Assembly (NCBI GenBank): GCA_011391255.1
Contig: JAABQV010000001.1
Coordinates: 307,684-371,683, forward strand
Length of the DNA stretch: 64,000 bases
Reading direction: 5' to 3'
Origin: Dechloromonas sp.
Lineage (GTDB): Bacteria > Pseudomonadota > Gammaproteobacteria > Burkholderiales > Rhodocyclaceae
The translations under genes were made by a program, and so were the position numbers. Positions 55,820-64,000 of this stretch are shown piece after piece. The notes below the pieces were generated by a model. That model worked only from the letters and a program-made list of their open reading frames with translations. It was not told the DNA's origin and ran no database searches. Numbering within the stretch: the first letter of the stretch is position 1; every line of letters starts with the position of its first letter.

Positions 55820-57091
55820 TCAGCCTTCAGCAACTTGACGGGTTTTGATGTTGTATCGGAACCCCTCAGCGTCAGTGCCATTTCGTGAGCCTTCAAGCGT
55901 ACTTAATTGCGGCAGCAGGACAAAGGGCAGCGTGCCGACCTTGCCCGGTAGTGCGACATCGCTGCCGACGTTGAAGGCGACCCAGTTCATTTCCCAGACG
56001 CCAAATAACACCTTGCGCAAGGCTTGTAGTTTGCTGTCACGATCCGACAATACTTCAAGCGAAATGGCCCGCCGTACGTCGCTGGGATCGACCGGAATCC
56101 AGCCGTAACCCGGAATGTAGAACTCGGCTCTGACGTGATGTCCGCGAGTGGCATCATCACTGGTTAGTCCCAGGTTACGGAATAGCCGCGACGGGCCGAC
56201 CCGCAGACCATAGACGGAGCGAGCCGGAATGCCGATGGCGCGGCAAATGGCGACAAACAGTCCGTTGATGTCGGCCGAACGGCCGCCGTATTGACCCTCG
56301 TTGAGTTGCCGGCGTACATCACCGCTGCCACAACCGGGCAAGCTGGTGTCGTAAATGGTGTTGTCAACTACCCAGTCATAGACTGCTTTTGCTTGAGCGA
56401 CCGGATCTTTGATACGTCCAACGATGCGCTCGCCCAGTTGATGCGCGAGTCCATCATTGGGAATCAGTTGCGACGCACGCAGATTACGGCGCAGGATATC
56501 TTCACGTTCAGGAGCCACGGTGCGCTTGGTAACGTCGAAGTGACGGTCAGCGGTCGAAACCGTGGTTTTGATTTGCAGAGTTGGCTCATTTACGTTGAGC
56601 CACTCGGCGTGAAAAATTTCCAGATTGCCATCCGGGAGCCGGCGCATCGAGGCGCTATCCGGGGTGCCGCTCCAGCTATGCGAGAGCGTGCGCTGGAATA
56701 AGGTGTCCTGGTTGAGCGGTAAGGGCAGCCACAGCTTGATCAAGCCCTTGCTCGGCTTGAGACTGACTGTCGTGGTGATCTCGTAGGCGCGCCAATCCTC
56801 TGGTGGTTCGGCTGCCTTGACGGGGGGAAGCCGGCTGGCCGAAGTTCCTTGCGGCGGTGCTTCGGTGACTGGGTCGTCAGCGGTATGGGCGACCGGGGCA
56901 CGAGGACGGTAGTCCTGAGCCGCTGGCGTATTCCGAAATTGCGTTCTGCCGGGTTTTGGCTTGGCTGAAGCGGTCTTTGGCTTTGTGGTCTTTGCTTTCG
57001 CGGTACTGCTCGTCTGCTTTTTCGCCGCCCAGGCTTCGGAGCCAAATAGTGAAAATGCAGCGATAGATGCTAAAAAATTGCGACGTTTCAA
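55820..57091 (-). CDS. Exported transglutaminase-like protein lacking the catalytic Cys
   Basis: A 423-residue protein. The start is TTG at 57091 with GGAGG six bases upstream, giving a twin-arginine signal (KRRNFLASIAAFSLFGSEAWA in parts RRNFL, SEAWA). A Lys/Pro/Ala-rich linker (about 25-110) is followed by a transglutaminase-like region. The usual GxCxD motif reads GGRSAD, with Ser272 where the nucleophile Cys is expected; His319 (GHHVRAE) and Asp335 (PVDPSD) of the triad remain. Either the protein is a non-catalytic binder or it uses Ser. Probably periplasmic and folded before export. Confidence 0.85.
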   Translation of the reverse strand: MKRRNFLASIAAFSLFGSEAWAAKKQTSSTAKAKTTKPKTASAKPKPGRTQFRNTPAAQDYRPRAPVAHTADDPVTEAPPQGTSASRLPPVKAAEPPEDWRAYEITTTVSLKPSKGLIKLWLPLPLNQDTLFQRTLSHSWSGTPDSASMRRLPDGNLEIFHAEWLNVNEPTLQIKTTVSTADRHFDVTKRTVAPEREDILRRNLRASQLIPNDGLAHQLGERIVGRIKDPVAQAKAVYDWVVDNTIYDTSLPGCGSGDVRRQLNEGQYGGRSADINGLFVAICRAIGIPARSVYGLRVGPSRLFRNLGLTSDDATRGHHVRAEFYIPGYGWIPVDPSDVRRAISLEVLSDRDSKLQALRKVLFGVWEMNWVAFNVGSDVALPGKVGTLPFVLLPQLSTLEGSRNGTDAEGFRYNIKTRQVAEG

Positions 57092-57110
57092 AGTGTTCCT
57101 CCGGCGGAGA

Positions 57111-57186
57111 CAGCCCGTGGCTGAAACGGAACGAAGTTCCAGTGCAGGCTCATGTCGGTCTGGCCGACGTGAAACCGCGAAGCGGT
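57111..57186 (-). other. Cluster of short perfect hairpins upstream of the transglutaminase-like gene
   Basis: Four inverted repeats in 76 bases: CAGCC-CGT-GGCTG (57111-57123), GGAAC-GAA-GTTCC (57128-57140), GTCGG-TCTGG-CCGAC (57154-57168) and ACCGC-GAA-GCGGT (57174-57186). They lie between the phoH terminator and the transglutaminase gene. This could be a structured 5' leader, a small RNA or a repeat element; the function is unknown. Confidence 0.45.
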
Positions 57187-57196
57187 GGCCGAAACT

Positions 57197-57229
57197 AAAA
57201 GGCCGTGTCACATTGACACGGCCCCTTTA
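57197..57229 (-). terminator. Intrinsic terminator after phoH
   Basis: On the minus strand GGCCGTGTCA, loop ATG, TGACACGGCC then TTTTAG: a perfect 10-bp stem 15 bases after the phoH-like stop. Confidence 0.85.
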
Positions 57230-57243
57230 GTTATTGAGAAAGA

Positions 57244-58671
57244 TTATAGCACTTCAGCCGCATGATCAGCCAAGCGGGAACGCTCGCCACGTTGTAACGT
57301 AATGTGACCGGAATGCGCCCAGCCCTTGAAGCGATCAACCACGTAAGTCAGGCCGGAACTGCCTTCGGTCAGGTAGGGCGTGTCGATCTGCGCAATGTTG
57401 CCCATACAGATCACCTTGGTGCCCGGGCCGGCGCGGGTGATCAGGGTTTTCATCTGCTTCGGCGTCAGGTTTTGCGCCTCGTCAATGATCAAAAATTTCT
57501 TCATGAAGGTTCGCCCGCGCATGAAGTTCATCGATTTCACCTTGATCCGCGAGCGGATCAGTTCGTGGGTAGCTGCCTTGCCCCATTCGCCACCATAAGG
57601 GCCGCTTTCCTTATCATCGGTGTGGGTCAGTACGTCGAGGTTGTCTTCGAGCGCGCCCATCCACGGTGCCATCTTTTCTTCCTCGGTACCGGGTAGAAAG
57701 CCGATGTCTTCGCCGACCGGCACCGTTGCGCGGGTCATGATGATCTCGGCAAAGAGTTTGGTTTCAAGTACCTGAGTCAATGCTGCGGCGAGCGTCAGCA
57801 GGGTCTTTCCGGTGCCGGCCTGACCAAGCAGGGTGACGAAATCGATGTCCGGATTCATCAGCAGGTTCATCGCGAAATTCTGCTCGCGGTTGCGCGCCGT
57901 GATGCCCCAGACAGCATTTTTGGGATGCGTGTAATCAATCAGTGTTTCCAGCACCGCCGTCTTGCCGGCTGCCTCTTTGACAATCGCGCTGAAGCCGTCC
58001 TTCTCCAGCCAGACGCATTCGTTGATCAGCATCTGCGGGCAGAGTGGGCCGCTGATCCGGTAGTAAGTTTTGCTCTCCTTTTTCCACGACTCCATGCCTT
58101 TGCCGTGCTTGTCCCAGAAATTATCGGGTAGGGCGCGTGTGCCGGAGTAGAGGATGTCGGTATCCTCGAGCACCTTATCGTTGAAGTAGTCCTCGGCGAG
58201 CAGGTTGAGGGCGCGCGACTTGATGCGCATGTTGATGTCTTTCGACACCAGAATTACCGGGCGCTTGGGGAATTTTTTCTGCAGGTGGATGACCACCGAG
58301 AGGATCTGATTGTCGACTTTCGAGGTTGGCAGTCCCTGCGGCAGGTCGGCGCTGATCGCTTCGGTCTGCAGGTAAAGGCGACCGCTGGCAAGCTTGTTCG
58401 ACGGTTCATACAGCGAGATGCCCAGTTCCATCTTCTCGCTGTCGTCGGCCAGCAACTCGTCGAGCATGCGCGAGGTCTGGCGGGCGTTGCGGGCGATTTC
58501 CGACATACCCTTCTTGTGGTTGTCGAGTTCTTCCAACGTCATGATCGGCAAAAAGACGTCGTGTTCCTCAAAGCGGAACAGCGAACTCGGATCGTGCATC
58601 AACACGTTGGTGTCGAGGACAAAAATCTTGGTAACGGCGGGCTTCTTGCTGGCTGCGGGTTTGCGCGGCAT
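57244..58671 (-). CDS. PhoH family ATPase with N-terminal PIN domain (PhoH2/YlaK type)
   Basis: A 475-residue protein. PIN ribonuclease domain at about 15-150 (KIFVLDTNVLMHDP with the first catalytic Asp, LEELDNHKKG), then a PhoH ATPase domain with Walker A LLGQAGTGKTLL and Walker B KFLIIDEAQNLTPKQMKTLITR (in parts IIDEAQN). Members act as RNA helicase/RNase. The start at 58671 (MPRKPAASKK) is chosen from domain start; the frame opens 46 codons earlier inside bcp. It is co-oriented with bcp, 19 bases away. Confidence 0.92.
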   Translation of the reverse strand: MPRKPAASKKPAVTKIFVLDTNVLMHDPSSLFRFEEHDVFLPIMTLEELDNHKKGMSEIARNARQTSRMLDELLADDSEKMELGISLYEPSNKLASGRLYLQTEAISADLPQGLPTSKVDNQILSVVIHLQKKFPKRPVILVSKDINMRIKSRALNLLAEDYFNDKVLEDTDILYSGTRALPDNFWDKHGKGMESWKKESKTYYRISGPLCPQMLINECVWLEKDGFSAIVKEAAGKTAVLETLIDYTHPKNAVWGITARNREQNFAMNLLMNPDIDFVTLLGQAGTGKTLLTLAAALTQVLETKLFAEIIMTRATVPVGEDIGFLPGTEEEKMAPWMGALEDNLDVLTHTDDKESGPYGGEWGKAATHELIRSRIKVKSMNFMRGRTFMKKFLIIDEAQNLTPKQMKTLITRAGPGTKVICMGNIAQIDTPYLTEGSSGLTYVVDRFKGWAHSGHITLQRGERSRLADHAAEVL

Positions 58672-58690
58672 GGTTTGGCCTTGGGTTGGG

Positions 58691-59146
58691 TTAGAAAGTT
58701 TTGACGAAATCCAGTACTTCCTGAGCATGGCCGGGAACTTTGACCCCGCGCCATTCACGGCGCAGTACGCCGCTTTGATCAATGACAAAAGTGCTGCGTT
58801 CAATACCACGTACTTGCTTGCCGTACATGTTCTTCATTTTCATCACGCCAAATAGCGTGCAGACGGCTTCGTCACTATCAGAGCCAAGCTCGAATGGCAG
58901 GCTTTGCTTGGCTTTGAAATTTTCGTGCGACTTGATGCTATCGCGGGAAATGCCGAGCAAAACAGCGTTGACCGCAACAAACTGCGCATGCAGGTCGCGA
59001 AACTGCTGCGATTCGGTGGTGCAGCCGGGTGTGCTGTCCTTGGGGTAAAAATAGATCACAACGATCTTCCCTGACTGGGCTTGCAGGTTGAAATTTTGGC
59101 CGCTGGTCGCGGCTAGTGAAAAATCAGCGATTTGGCTATCGAGCAT
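58691..59146 (-). CDS. bcp: Thioredoxin-dependent peroxiredoxin Bcp
   Basis: A 151-residue peroxiredoxin of the AhpC/TSA family reducing peroxides. The peroxidatic Cys lies in STPGCTTES, following VIYFYPKD. Cys in DEAVCTLFG and typical FELGSDSD follow. Electrons come from thioredoxin; trxC is in the same window. First gene of bcp-phoH on the minus strand. It is divergent from the binding-lipoprotein gene. Confidence 0.95.
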   Translation of the reverse strand: MLDSQIADFSLAATSGQNFNLQAQSGKIVVIYFYPKDSTPGCTTESQQFRDLHAQFVAVNAVLLGISRDSIKSHENFKAKQSLPFELGSDSDEAVCTLFGVMKMKNMYGKQVRGIERSTFVIDQSGVLRREWRGVKVPGHAQEVLDFVKTF

Positions 59147-59230
59147 GTAAGTCTCTTACGTGGTTGATTTCAAGCATTGTGAGCAAATCTGATTCAGGCG
59201 GTCAACCGCTGATTTGCTAAACTTGGTGCC

Positions 59231-61375
59231 ATGCGAAAAATTGTTGCCTGTCTTATTTCTGTCATGTTTCTGGCCGGCTGCGGCCAGGCTTGGAATGATC
59301 CCTATCCGGCGGGCGCTGCCGGACGCAATATTCTTTATACCGCGTTCACGGATCGCCCGAAGCATCTCGATCCGGCACAGTCCTACACCGAGGACGAAAT
59401 CACCTTTACCGCCCAGATTTACGAGCCGGCGCTGCAATATCACTACCTCAAGCGGCCTTATCAACTGATCCCGGCGACCGTCGAGTCGCTACCGCAGCCC
59501 CGTTATTTTGATGCGCGTGGTCGTCAGCTGGCGGCCGATGCGCCGGTGGAAATGATTGCTGAGAGCGTTTATGAGCTGAAACTCAAGCCGGGTATCCGTT
59601 TTCAGTCGCATCCGGCATTCGCGCTGGATGATCACGGTCAACCGCTTTATTTAGGCAAAAATATTGCCGATGGCCGGCAGAAAATCGCCGATTTTCCGCA
59701 AACCGGCAGCCGCGAGCTAAGCGCCGATGACTACATTTACCAGATCAAGCGCCTCGCCCACCCGCGATTGCATTCGCCGATTTTCGGCATGATGGCCGAC
59801 AAGATCGTTGGCCTCAAAGAATTAGGTGAGGCCTTGGGCAAGGCAGCCAAAAATCAGCCGGCTGACGAGTGGCTGGATCTCGATGCCTACCCCTTGTCCG
59901 GCGTCGAGAAGGTCGATAACTACTCCTGGCGGATCCGTATCAAAGGCAAATATCCGCAATTTCTTTACTGGCTGGCGATGCCTTTTTTTGCCCCGGTGCC
60001 GCGCGAAGCAGATCGTTTTTACGCACAGCCCGGCATGGCCGCCAAGAATCTGACGCTGGACTGGTGGCCGTTGGGTACCGGGCCGTTCACGCTTTCGGAA
60101 AACGACCCGAATCGCCGCATGGTGCTCTCGCGCAATCCCAATTTCCACGGCCAGACCTATCCCTGCGAAGGTGAGCCGGGCGACCAAGAAGCCGGCTTGC
60201 TGGCCGATTGCGGCAAGCCGCTGCCGTTCATCGAGCAAGCGATTTTCACCCGTGAGAAGGAAGCGATTCCCTACTGGAACAAGTTCCTGCAAGGCTATTT
60301 CGATGCCTCGGGGATTTCTTCCGACAGCTTCGATCAGGCTATTCGGGTCAATGTCGGTGGCGATGTTGCACTCACTGACGAGATGCGCGACAAGGGCATA
60401 CGGCTGCTGACTTCGATCAAGAGTTCGACCTTCTACATGGGCTTCAACATGCTTGACCCCGTTGTCGGCGGGCTTTCGTCGCGGTCAACCAAGCTTAGGC
60501 AGGCAATTTCGATTGCCATCGATCAGGAAGAATTCATCTCCATTTTCTCGAACGGGCGAGGCATCGCTGCCCAAGGCGCCTTGCCGCCGGGGATTTTTGG
60601 CTACGAGGATGGCGAAGCGGGGATCAACAAGCAGGTTTACGACTGGGTGGACGGCAAGCCCAAGCGCAAACCGGTCGAAGTCGCCCGGCAACTGATGGTT
60701 GAGGCCGGCTACAGCAATGGCCGTTACGAGAAGACCGGCGAGCCGCTGGTCGTCAATCTCGATACGACCAGTGGCGGCATGGGTGAAAAGTCACGGCTCG
60801 ACTGGCTGACCCGGCAATTTGCCAAGATCGACGTGCAACTGGTGGTGCGCGCGACCGATTTCAACCGTTTCCAGGACAAAATCCGCAAGGGCAATATTCA
60901 GCTTTATTACCTCGGCTGGAACGCCGATTATCCCGATCCGGAAAATTTCTTCTTCCTGCTCGACGGCAATGAAAGCAAGGTCGCCAAAGGTGGCGAGAAC
61001 GCTTCCAACTATGCCAATCCGGAATTCGACCGCCTTTTCTCCAAAATGAAGAACATGGAGAACTCGCCCGAGCGGCTGGCGATCATCCGGCAGATGAACC
61101 GCATCCTTCAGCACGATGCGCCGTGGGTGTTTGGCCTGCATCCCAAGAGCTACACGCTGGGCCATCGCTGGCTGAAAAATCGTAAGCCGAACGATGTCGG
61201 TAACAATATTCTCAAGTACCAGCGCATTGATGCAGCGGATCGAACTGCCGCCCGCCTCGCCTGGAACCGTCCAGTACTCTGGCCGCTACTGCTCGGGCTG
61301 GTGATTGTTCTGCTCGCCGTTGTTCCCGGCTATCTGGGTTATCGCCGGCGCGAGCAGCGCGCCGCGCTCAAGTGA
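59231..61375 (+). CDS. Peptide-type ABC transporter binding lipoprotein with C-terminal membrane helix
   Basis: A 714-residue protein. The lipobox is LAGC (Cys17). The body is a family 5 (DppA/OppA-like) solute-binding fold: GTGPFTLSENDPNRRMVLSRNPNFHG in parts, STKLRQAISIAIDQEEFI in parts, and a C-terminal lobe with LYYLGWNADYPDPENFF (in parts LGWNADYPDP). A hydrophobic helix near 683-703 follows, with a basic tail (YRRREQR). That gives both a lipid anchor and a transmembrane anchor, unusual for a binding protein. No permease or ATPase genes are adjacent, so it is an orphan. Larger than normal (about 530 aa). Confidence 0.87.
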   Translation: MRKIVACLISVMFLAGCGQAWNDPYPAGAAGRNILYTAFTDRPKHLDPAQSYTEDEITFTAQIYEPALQYHYLKRPYQLIPATVESLPQPRYFDARGRQLAADAPVEMIAESVYELKLKPGIRFQSHPAFALDDHGQPLYLGKNIADGRQKIADFPQTGSRELSADDYIYQIKRLAHPRLHSPIFGMMADKIVGLKELGEALGKAAKNQPADEWLDLDAYPLSGVEKVDNYSWRIRIKGKYPQFLYWLAMPFFAPVPREADRFYAQPGMAAKNLTLDWWPLGTGPFTLSENDPNRRMVLSRNPNFHGQTYPCEGEPGDQEAGLLADCGKPLPFIEQAIFTREKEAIPYWNKFLQGYFDASGISSDSFDQAIRVNVGGDVALTDEMRDKGIRLLTSIKSSTFYMGFNMLDPVVGGLSSRSTKLRQAISIAIDQEEFISIFSNGRGIAAQGALPPGIFGYEDGEAGINKQVYDWVDGKPKRKPVEVARQLMVEAGYSNGRYEKTGEPLVVNLDTTSGGMGEKSRLDWLTRQFAKIDVQLVVRATDFNRFQDKIRKGNIQLYYLGWNADYPDPENFFFLLDGNESKVAKGGENASNYANPEFDRLFSKMKNMENSPERLAIIRQMNRILQHDAPWVFGLHPKSYTLGHRWLKNRKPNDVGNNILKYQRIDAADRTAARLAWNRPVLWPLLLGLVIVLLAVVPGYLGYRRREQRAALK

Positions 61376-62547
61376 GCCTGGCCGCACATCAATCGGCGCT
61401 TGATAGCCTGCTGCAAAGCACGCATGCCCTGTGGCATCCGCAGCCCTTTCGGGAAATTCGCCCGGTATGGTGTGACGACTATCCTGCTTTGACGGCACAA
61501 CTTCTGGCGCTTGACGATCCTTCCGCAGAACACCTCAACCATGACGGGCAGGCTGCGCACGCGCTACTTGCACAACATTTTCCGGCTTGTGCTGACCTTC
61601 AATCCCTGAGTCAGCTTCCCGCGCATCTCAAGCCGCCGCCGCTCAAGCTGGGCACCCGCTGGGCCTGGGAAATTCCCGGCCGCAAGCAGAGCCAGATTGA
61701 AGCTTTCGCCGCCGCCGCCCAGCCCGCTGGCTTGCCGGTGCTCGACTGGTGCGCCGGCAAAGGTCACCTCGGACGCCTGCTCGCCTTGCAATGGCAGCTT
61801 GAGGTCAGCAGTCTGGAAATAGACCCAAAACTCTGCGCTGATGGCGAATATCTGGCGCTGAAGGCGAGGGCCATACAGAAATTTTCCTGTAAAAACGCGT
61901 TGACCGTAAGCGATGCTTTTTCGCGCGATCAGCACGCCGTCGCCCTGCATGCTTGCGGCGATTTGCACCGTCGCCTGATTACGGACGGGTCTGCCGCCGG
62001 TGTCGCGCGCTTTGATATCGCGCCTTGCTGTTATTACCGGGGTATTGGGGAAAACTATCAGCCACTCTCTGCCGCCACAACAACCGCTTTGACCCGTGAT
62101 GATGCGCGCTTGGCGGTGACCGAAACGGTGACCGCTTCGCCGCGTCTGACCCGCCAGCGCGACAAGGAAATGGCCTGGAAGCTGGGTTTTGCCGCGCTGC
62201 GCCGTGAAATGACTGGCGAGGCTGCCTATCGCAGCTTCAAGCCAGTGCCAGCGGCCTGGTTTCGCGATGATTTCTCAAACTTTGCCATGCTGTTGGCGCA
62301 ACGCGAAAATTTACCGGTTAGTCAGGGGAAGGTTATCGGCAGTTTTGAGGCGCAAGGCTGGCAGCGTCAGCGCGAAGTGATGCGGCTTTCCATCGTCCGC
62401 CATGCTTTTCGCCGGCCGCTGGAAGTCCTTCTGGTGCAGGATTTAGGGCTCTATCTGGCAGAAAAAGGCTACGACGTCGCCATCGGCAGTTTCTGCGAGC
62501 GCCAATTGACGCCGCGCAACCTGCTTATTTCAGCGCAACGCGCTTAG
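61372..62547 (+). CDS. SAM-dependent methyltransferase, METTL25/RRNAD1-like
   Basis: A 391-residue protein. The GTG start overlaps the preceding stop (GTGA). A methyltransferase fold is indicated by LDWCAGKGHLGRLLA (SAM loop near residue 123) and LHACGDL. The APCCYYRG motif resembles the PCCYH motif of METTL25/RRNAD1-type proteins. Target unknown; rRNA or protein methylation is speculation. It overlaps the convergent gph by 23 bases. Confidence 0.82.
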   Translation: MSLAAHQSALDSLLQSTHALWHPQPFREIRPVWCDDYPALTAQLLALDDPSAEHLNHDGQAAHALLAQHFPACADLQSLSQLPAHLKPPPLKLGTRWAWEIPGRKQSQIEAFAAAAQPAGLPVLDWCAGKGHLGRLLALQWQLEVSSLEIDPKLCADGEYLALKARAIQKFSCKNALTVSDAFSRDQHAVALHACGDLHRRLITDGSAAGVARFDIAPCCYYRGIGENYQPLSAATTTALTRDDARLAVTETVTASPRLTRQRDKEMAWKLGFAALRREMTGEAAYRSFKPVPAAWFRDDFSNFAMLLAQRENLPVSQGKVIGSFEAQGWQRQREVMRLSIVRHAFRRPLEVLLVQDLGLYLAEKGYDVAIGSFCERQLTPRNLLISAQRA

Positions 62548-63193
62548 CCAGAAACTCGCCGAGTTCGTCCGGATGATCAATGATCAGGTCGGCACCCCAG
62601 CTTTCCAGCGCGCCGCCGTCGCCCAGGTAGCCGTAGGAAACCGCCACCGTATGGCAGCCGGCATTGCGCCCGGCCTGAATATCACGAATATCATCGCCGA
62701 CGTAAAGGGTGCGCTCAGGCGCGCAATTGAGCAGGCTGCAGGCATGCCGGATCGGTAGCGCCGAGGGCTTGGCCTCGGCCGTCGTGTCGCCGCTGACGAC
62801 GCAACGGGTGCGCGGATAAAGATCGAGCAACTCAACCAGCGGATCAGTGAAGCGCATGCGCTTATTGGTCACGATGCCCCAACGCAAATCCATGCTTTCC
62901 AGGCGCTCAAGCAAGTCGGCGATGCCATCAAAAAGTCGGCTTTCGGCGCACAACCGCCCCTCGTAAATTTCGAGAAAGCGTTCGGTCAGGCGCTCATGCT
63001 CAGCTTCATAGACGTCAATGCCAAAGCCGGCGCGCAAAAGACCTCGTGCTCCTTGCGAAACGAACGGACGCAGCGCACTCAAGGCCTGTTGCGGTCGACC
63101 CTCTTCAGCGAGCAAAAAATTGACCGTGCCACCCAGATCGGGTGCGGTGTCAGCCAGCGTCCCGTCGAGGTCAAAGAGCACCGCTTCAAACAT
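62525..63193 (-). CDS. gph: Phosphoglycolate phosphatase
   Basis: A 222-residue HAD-family phosphatase that removes 2-phosphoglycolate formed in DNA repair. Motifs: nucleophile Asp in [16 protein letters not shown], motif II WGIVTNK, Lys motif and [17 protein letters not shown] cap domain lies between. The start overlaps the ubiG stop by 8 bases. ubiG-gph is a standard pair in proteobacteria. Confidence 0.93.
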   Translation of the reverse strand: MFEAVLFDLDGTLADTAPDLGGTVNFLLAEEGRPQQALSALRPFVSQGARGLLRAGFGIDVYEAEHERLTERFLEIYEGRLCAESRLFDGIADLLERLESMDLRWGIVTNKRMRFTDPLVELLDLYPRTRCVVSGDTTAEAKPSALPIRHACSLLNCAPERTLYVGDDIRDIQAGRNAGCHTVAVSYGYLGDGGALESWGADLIIDHPDELGEFLAKRVALK

Positions 63194-63884
63194 TACGGAT
63201 GCTGCGCATCAGGTAATTGACGCTGGTGTCCTTGCCGAGTGAATAAACCTGGCTGAGCGGGTTGTAAGTCATGCCTATCACCTCGGCCGGCTCCAGGTTT
63301 GCCATTTTTGCCCAGCGCGCCAACTCGGATGGCTTGATGAACTTGGCGTAATCATGCGTCCCTTTGGGCAGCATTTGCAGTATGTACTCGGCAGCGATGA
63401 CGGCAAACAGGTAAGACTTCGGGTTGCGGTTCAGCGTCGAGAAAAAAACCTGACCACCCGGTTTGACCAGACGCGCGCAAGCGGCAATCACGCTGCTTGG
63501 GTTGGGTACGTGCTCAAGCATTTCAAGGCAGGTTACGGCATCGAATGCACCCGGCATTTCTTCAGCCAGCGCTTCCACCGACACTTTGCGGTATTCCACT
63601 TTCTGGCCGCTTTCCAGGAGATGCAGTTTGGCAACCGCCAGCGGCTTGTCCGAAAGATCAATTCCGGTGACTGCCGCGCCACGCAAGGCCATGCCTTCAG
63701 AAAGCAGGCCGCCGCCGCAGCCAACATCAAGTATCCGCTTACCGGCGATCCCCTCATGCTGCTCTATCCAGTCCAGGCGCAAGGGGTTGATGTCGTGCAA
63801 AGGCTTGAATTCACTATTCGGATCCCACCAGCGATGGGCGAGGTCTCCAAATTTTTCCAGTTCGGCAGGGTCAGCGTTGAGCAT
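63186..63884 (-). CDS. ubiG: Ubiquinone biosynthesis O-methyltransferase
   Basis: A 232-residue SAM methyltransferase performing both O-methylations of ubiquinone synthesis. Motifs: [26 protein letters not shown] (in parts [13 protein letters not shown]), SAM loop [23 protein letters not shown] and [20 protein letters not shown] (in parts). The ATG at 63884 gives the MLNADPAEL start; a TTG four codons earlier is unlikely. Operon with gph and downstream of ompA. Confidence 0.95.
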   Translation of the reverse strand: MLNADPAELEKFGDLAHRWWDPNSEFKPLHDINPLRLDWIEQHEGIAGKRILDVGCGGGLLSEGMALRGAAVTGIDLSDKPLAVAKLHLLESGQKVEYRKVSVEALAEEMPGAFDAVTCLEMLEHVPNPSSVIAACARLVKPGGQVFFSTLNRNPKSYLFAVIAAEYILQMLPKGTHDYAKFIKPSELARWAKMANLEPAEVIGMTYNPLSQVYSLGKDTSVNYLMRSIRNV

Positions 63885-63911
63885 GGGATTTCGCAAAATT
63901 ATAGAAATGAA

Positions 63912-63936
63912 AAAAGCCCCGCGTTGCGGGGCTTTT
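63912..63936 (-). terminator. Intrinsic terminator between ompA-like gene and ubiG
   Basis: AAAAGCCCCGC, loop GTT, GCGGGGCTTTT: an 11-bp perfect stem with A/T runs at both ends. On the minus strand it follows the ompA-like stop by 17 bases. Confidence 0.9.
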
Positions 63937-63953
63937 CCTGAAACATCAGCGAA

Positions 63954-64000
63954 TTACTTGGTGCCGATGATTTCGATGTCAGCACGACGATCCGGCTGCA
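63954..64000 (-). CDS. OmpA-family protein, C-terminal fragment
   Basis: Only the last 14 complete codons are in the window: QPDRRADIEIIGTK and stop. This matches the end of betaproteobacterial OmpA-like peptidoglycan-binding domains (xxNRRVEIEIxGTK). The ompA-ubiG-gph order is common in the class and supports the call. The barrel and the rest lie to the right of the window. Confidence 0.7.
   Translation of the reverse strand, partial: QPDRRADIEIIGTK

Overview
The window looks like ordinary chromosome of a betaproteobacterium, most likely of the order Rhodocyclales (Dechloromonas/Azonexus type). This is inferred from gene content and order: hrcA-hemH-trxC beside grpE, fur divergent from bamE, carA-carB-greA, yhbY/rlmE-ftsH-folP-glmM, rpsF-priB-rpsR-rplI-dnaB, bpt-aat, and ompA-ubiG-gph. 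Gene density is very high. No gap without a gene exceeds about 205 bases, many neighbours overlap by 1-8 bases (ATGA, TAATG), and GTG and TTG starts are common. I see no tRNA, rRNA, CRISPR array, insertion sequence, prophage or recognisable defence island.

Layout. Positions 1-7065 hold the start of grpE with a heat-shock type promoter, a Ser/Thr kinase with a cyclic-nucleotide-type sensor domain, a chemoreceptor with a haem-binding-like CxxCH motif, a calcium-binding-like protein, and the hrcA-hemH-trxC operon; a perfect 11-bp hairpin covers the trxC ribosome binding site. Positions 7131-12179 hold nadK-recN, the fur/TMEM165-like pair, bamE and dapB. Positions 12186-25429 hold a large hybrid histidine kinase, carA-carB-greA, a DUF4149 membrane protein, yhbY, rlmE, ftsH, folP and glmM. 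Positions 25436-31139 hold a PilZ-like protein of unknown function, queG, tsaE-amiC and a membrane-anchored retropepsin-like protease.

Positions 31162-34638 are a tightly overlapping minus-strand run: aat, bpt (N-end rule tagging), two exported proteins and a CapA-like protein. Positions 34654-38670 encode a ferric-iron ABC transporter split over three transcription units (fbpC minus, fbpB plus, fbpA minus); the fbpA promoter carries two Fur-box-like sites and fur is in the window. Positions 38725-45058 hold an NlpC/P60 hydrolase, acuI, a response regulator with a degenerate GGDEF domain, prpE and ppx. Positions 45055-48468 hold an Mla/MCE-type lipid transport operon ending in a lipoprotein. 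Then come etfBA, a CbiM-like membrane protein, a FimV-like protein, the S6 ribosomal operon with dnaB, a transglutaminase-like protein lacking its catalytic Cys, PhoH, Bcp, a peptide-type binding lipoprotein, a methyltransferase, gph, ubiG and the end of an OmpA-family gene.

No whole new system stands out. The best leads are local: the hairpin masking the trxC start, a cysteine cluster in FbpC, the Cys-to-Ser transglutaminase, the CxxCH chemoreceptor, a cluster of small hairpins at 57111-57186, and an apparent CTG start for priB. All functions are read from sequence motifs and gene order; no database search was run.
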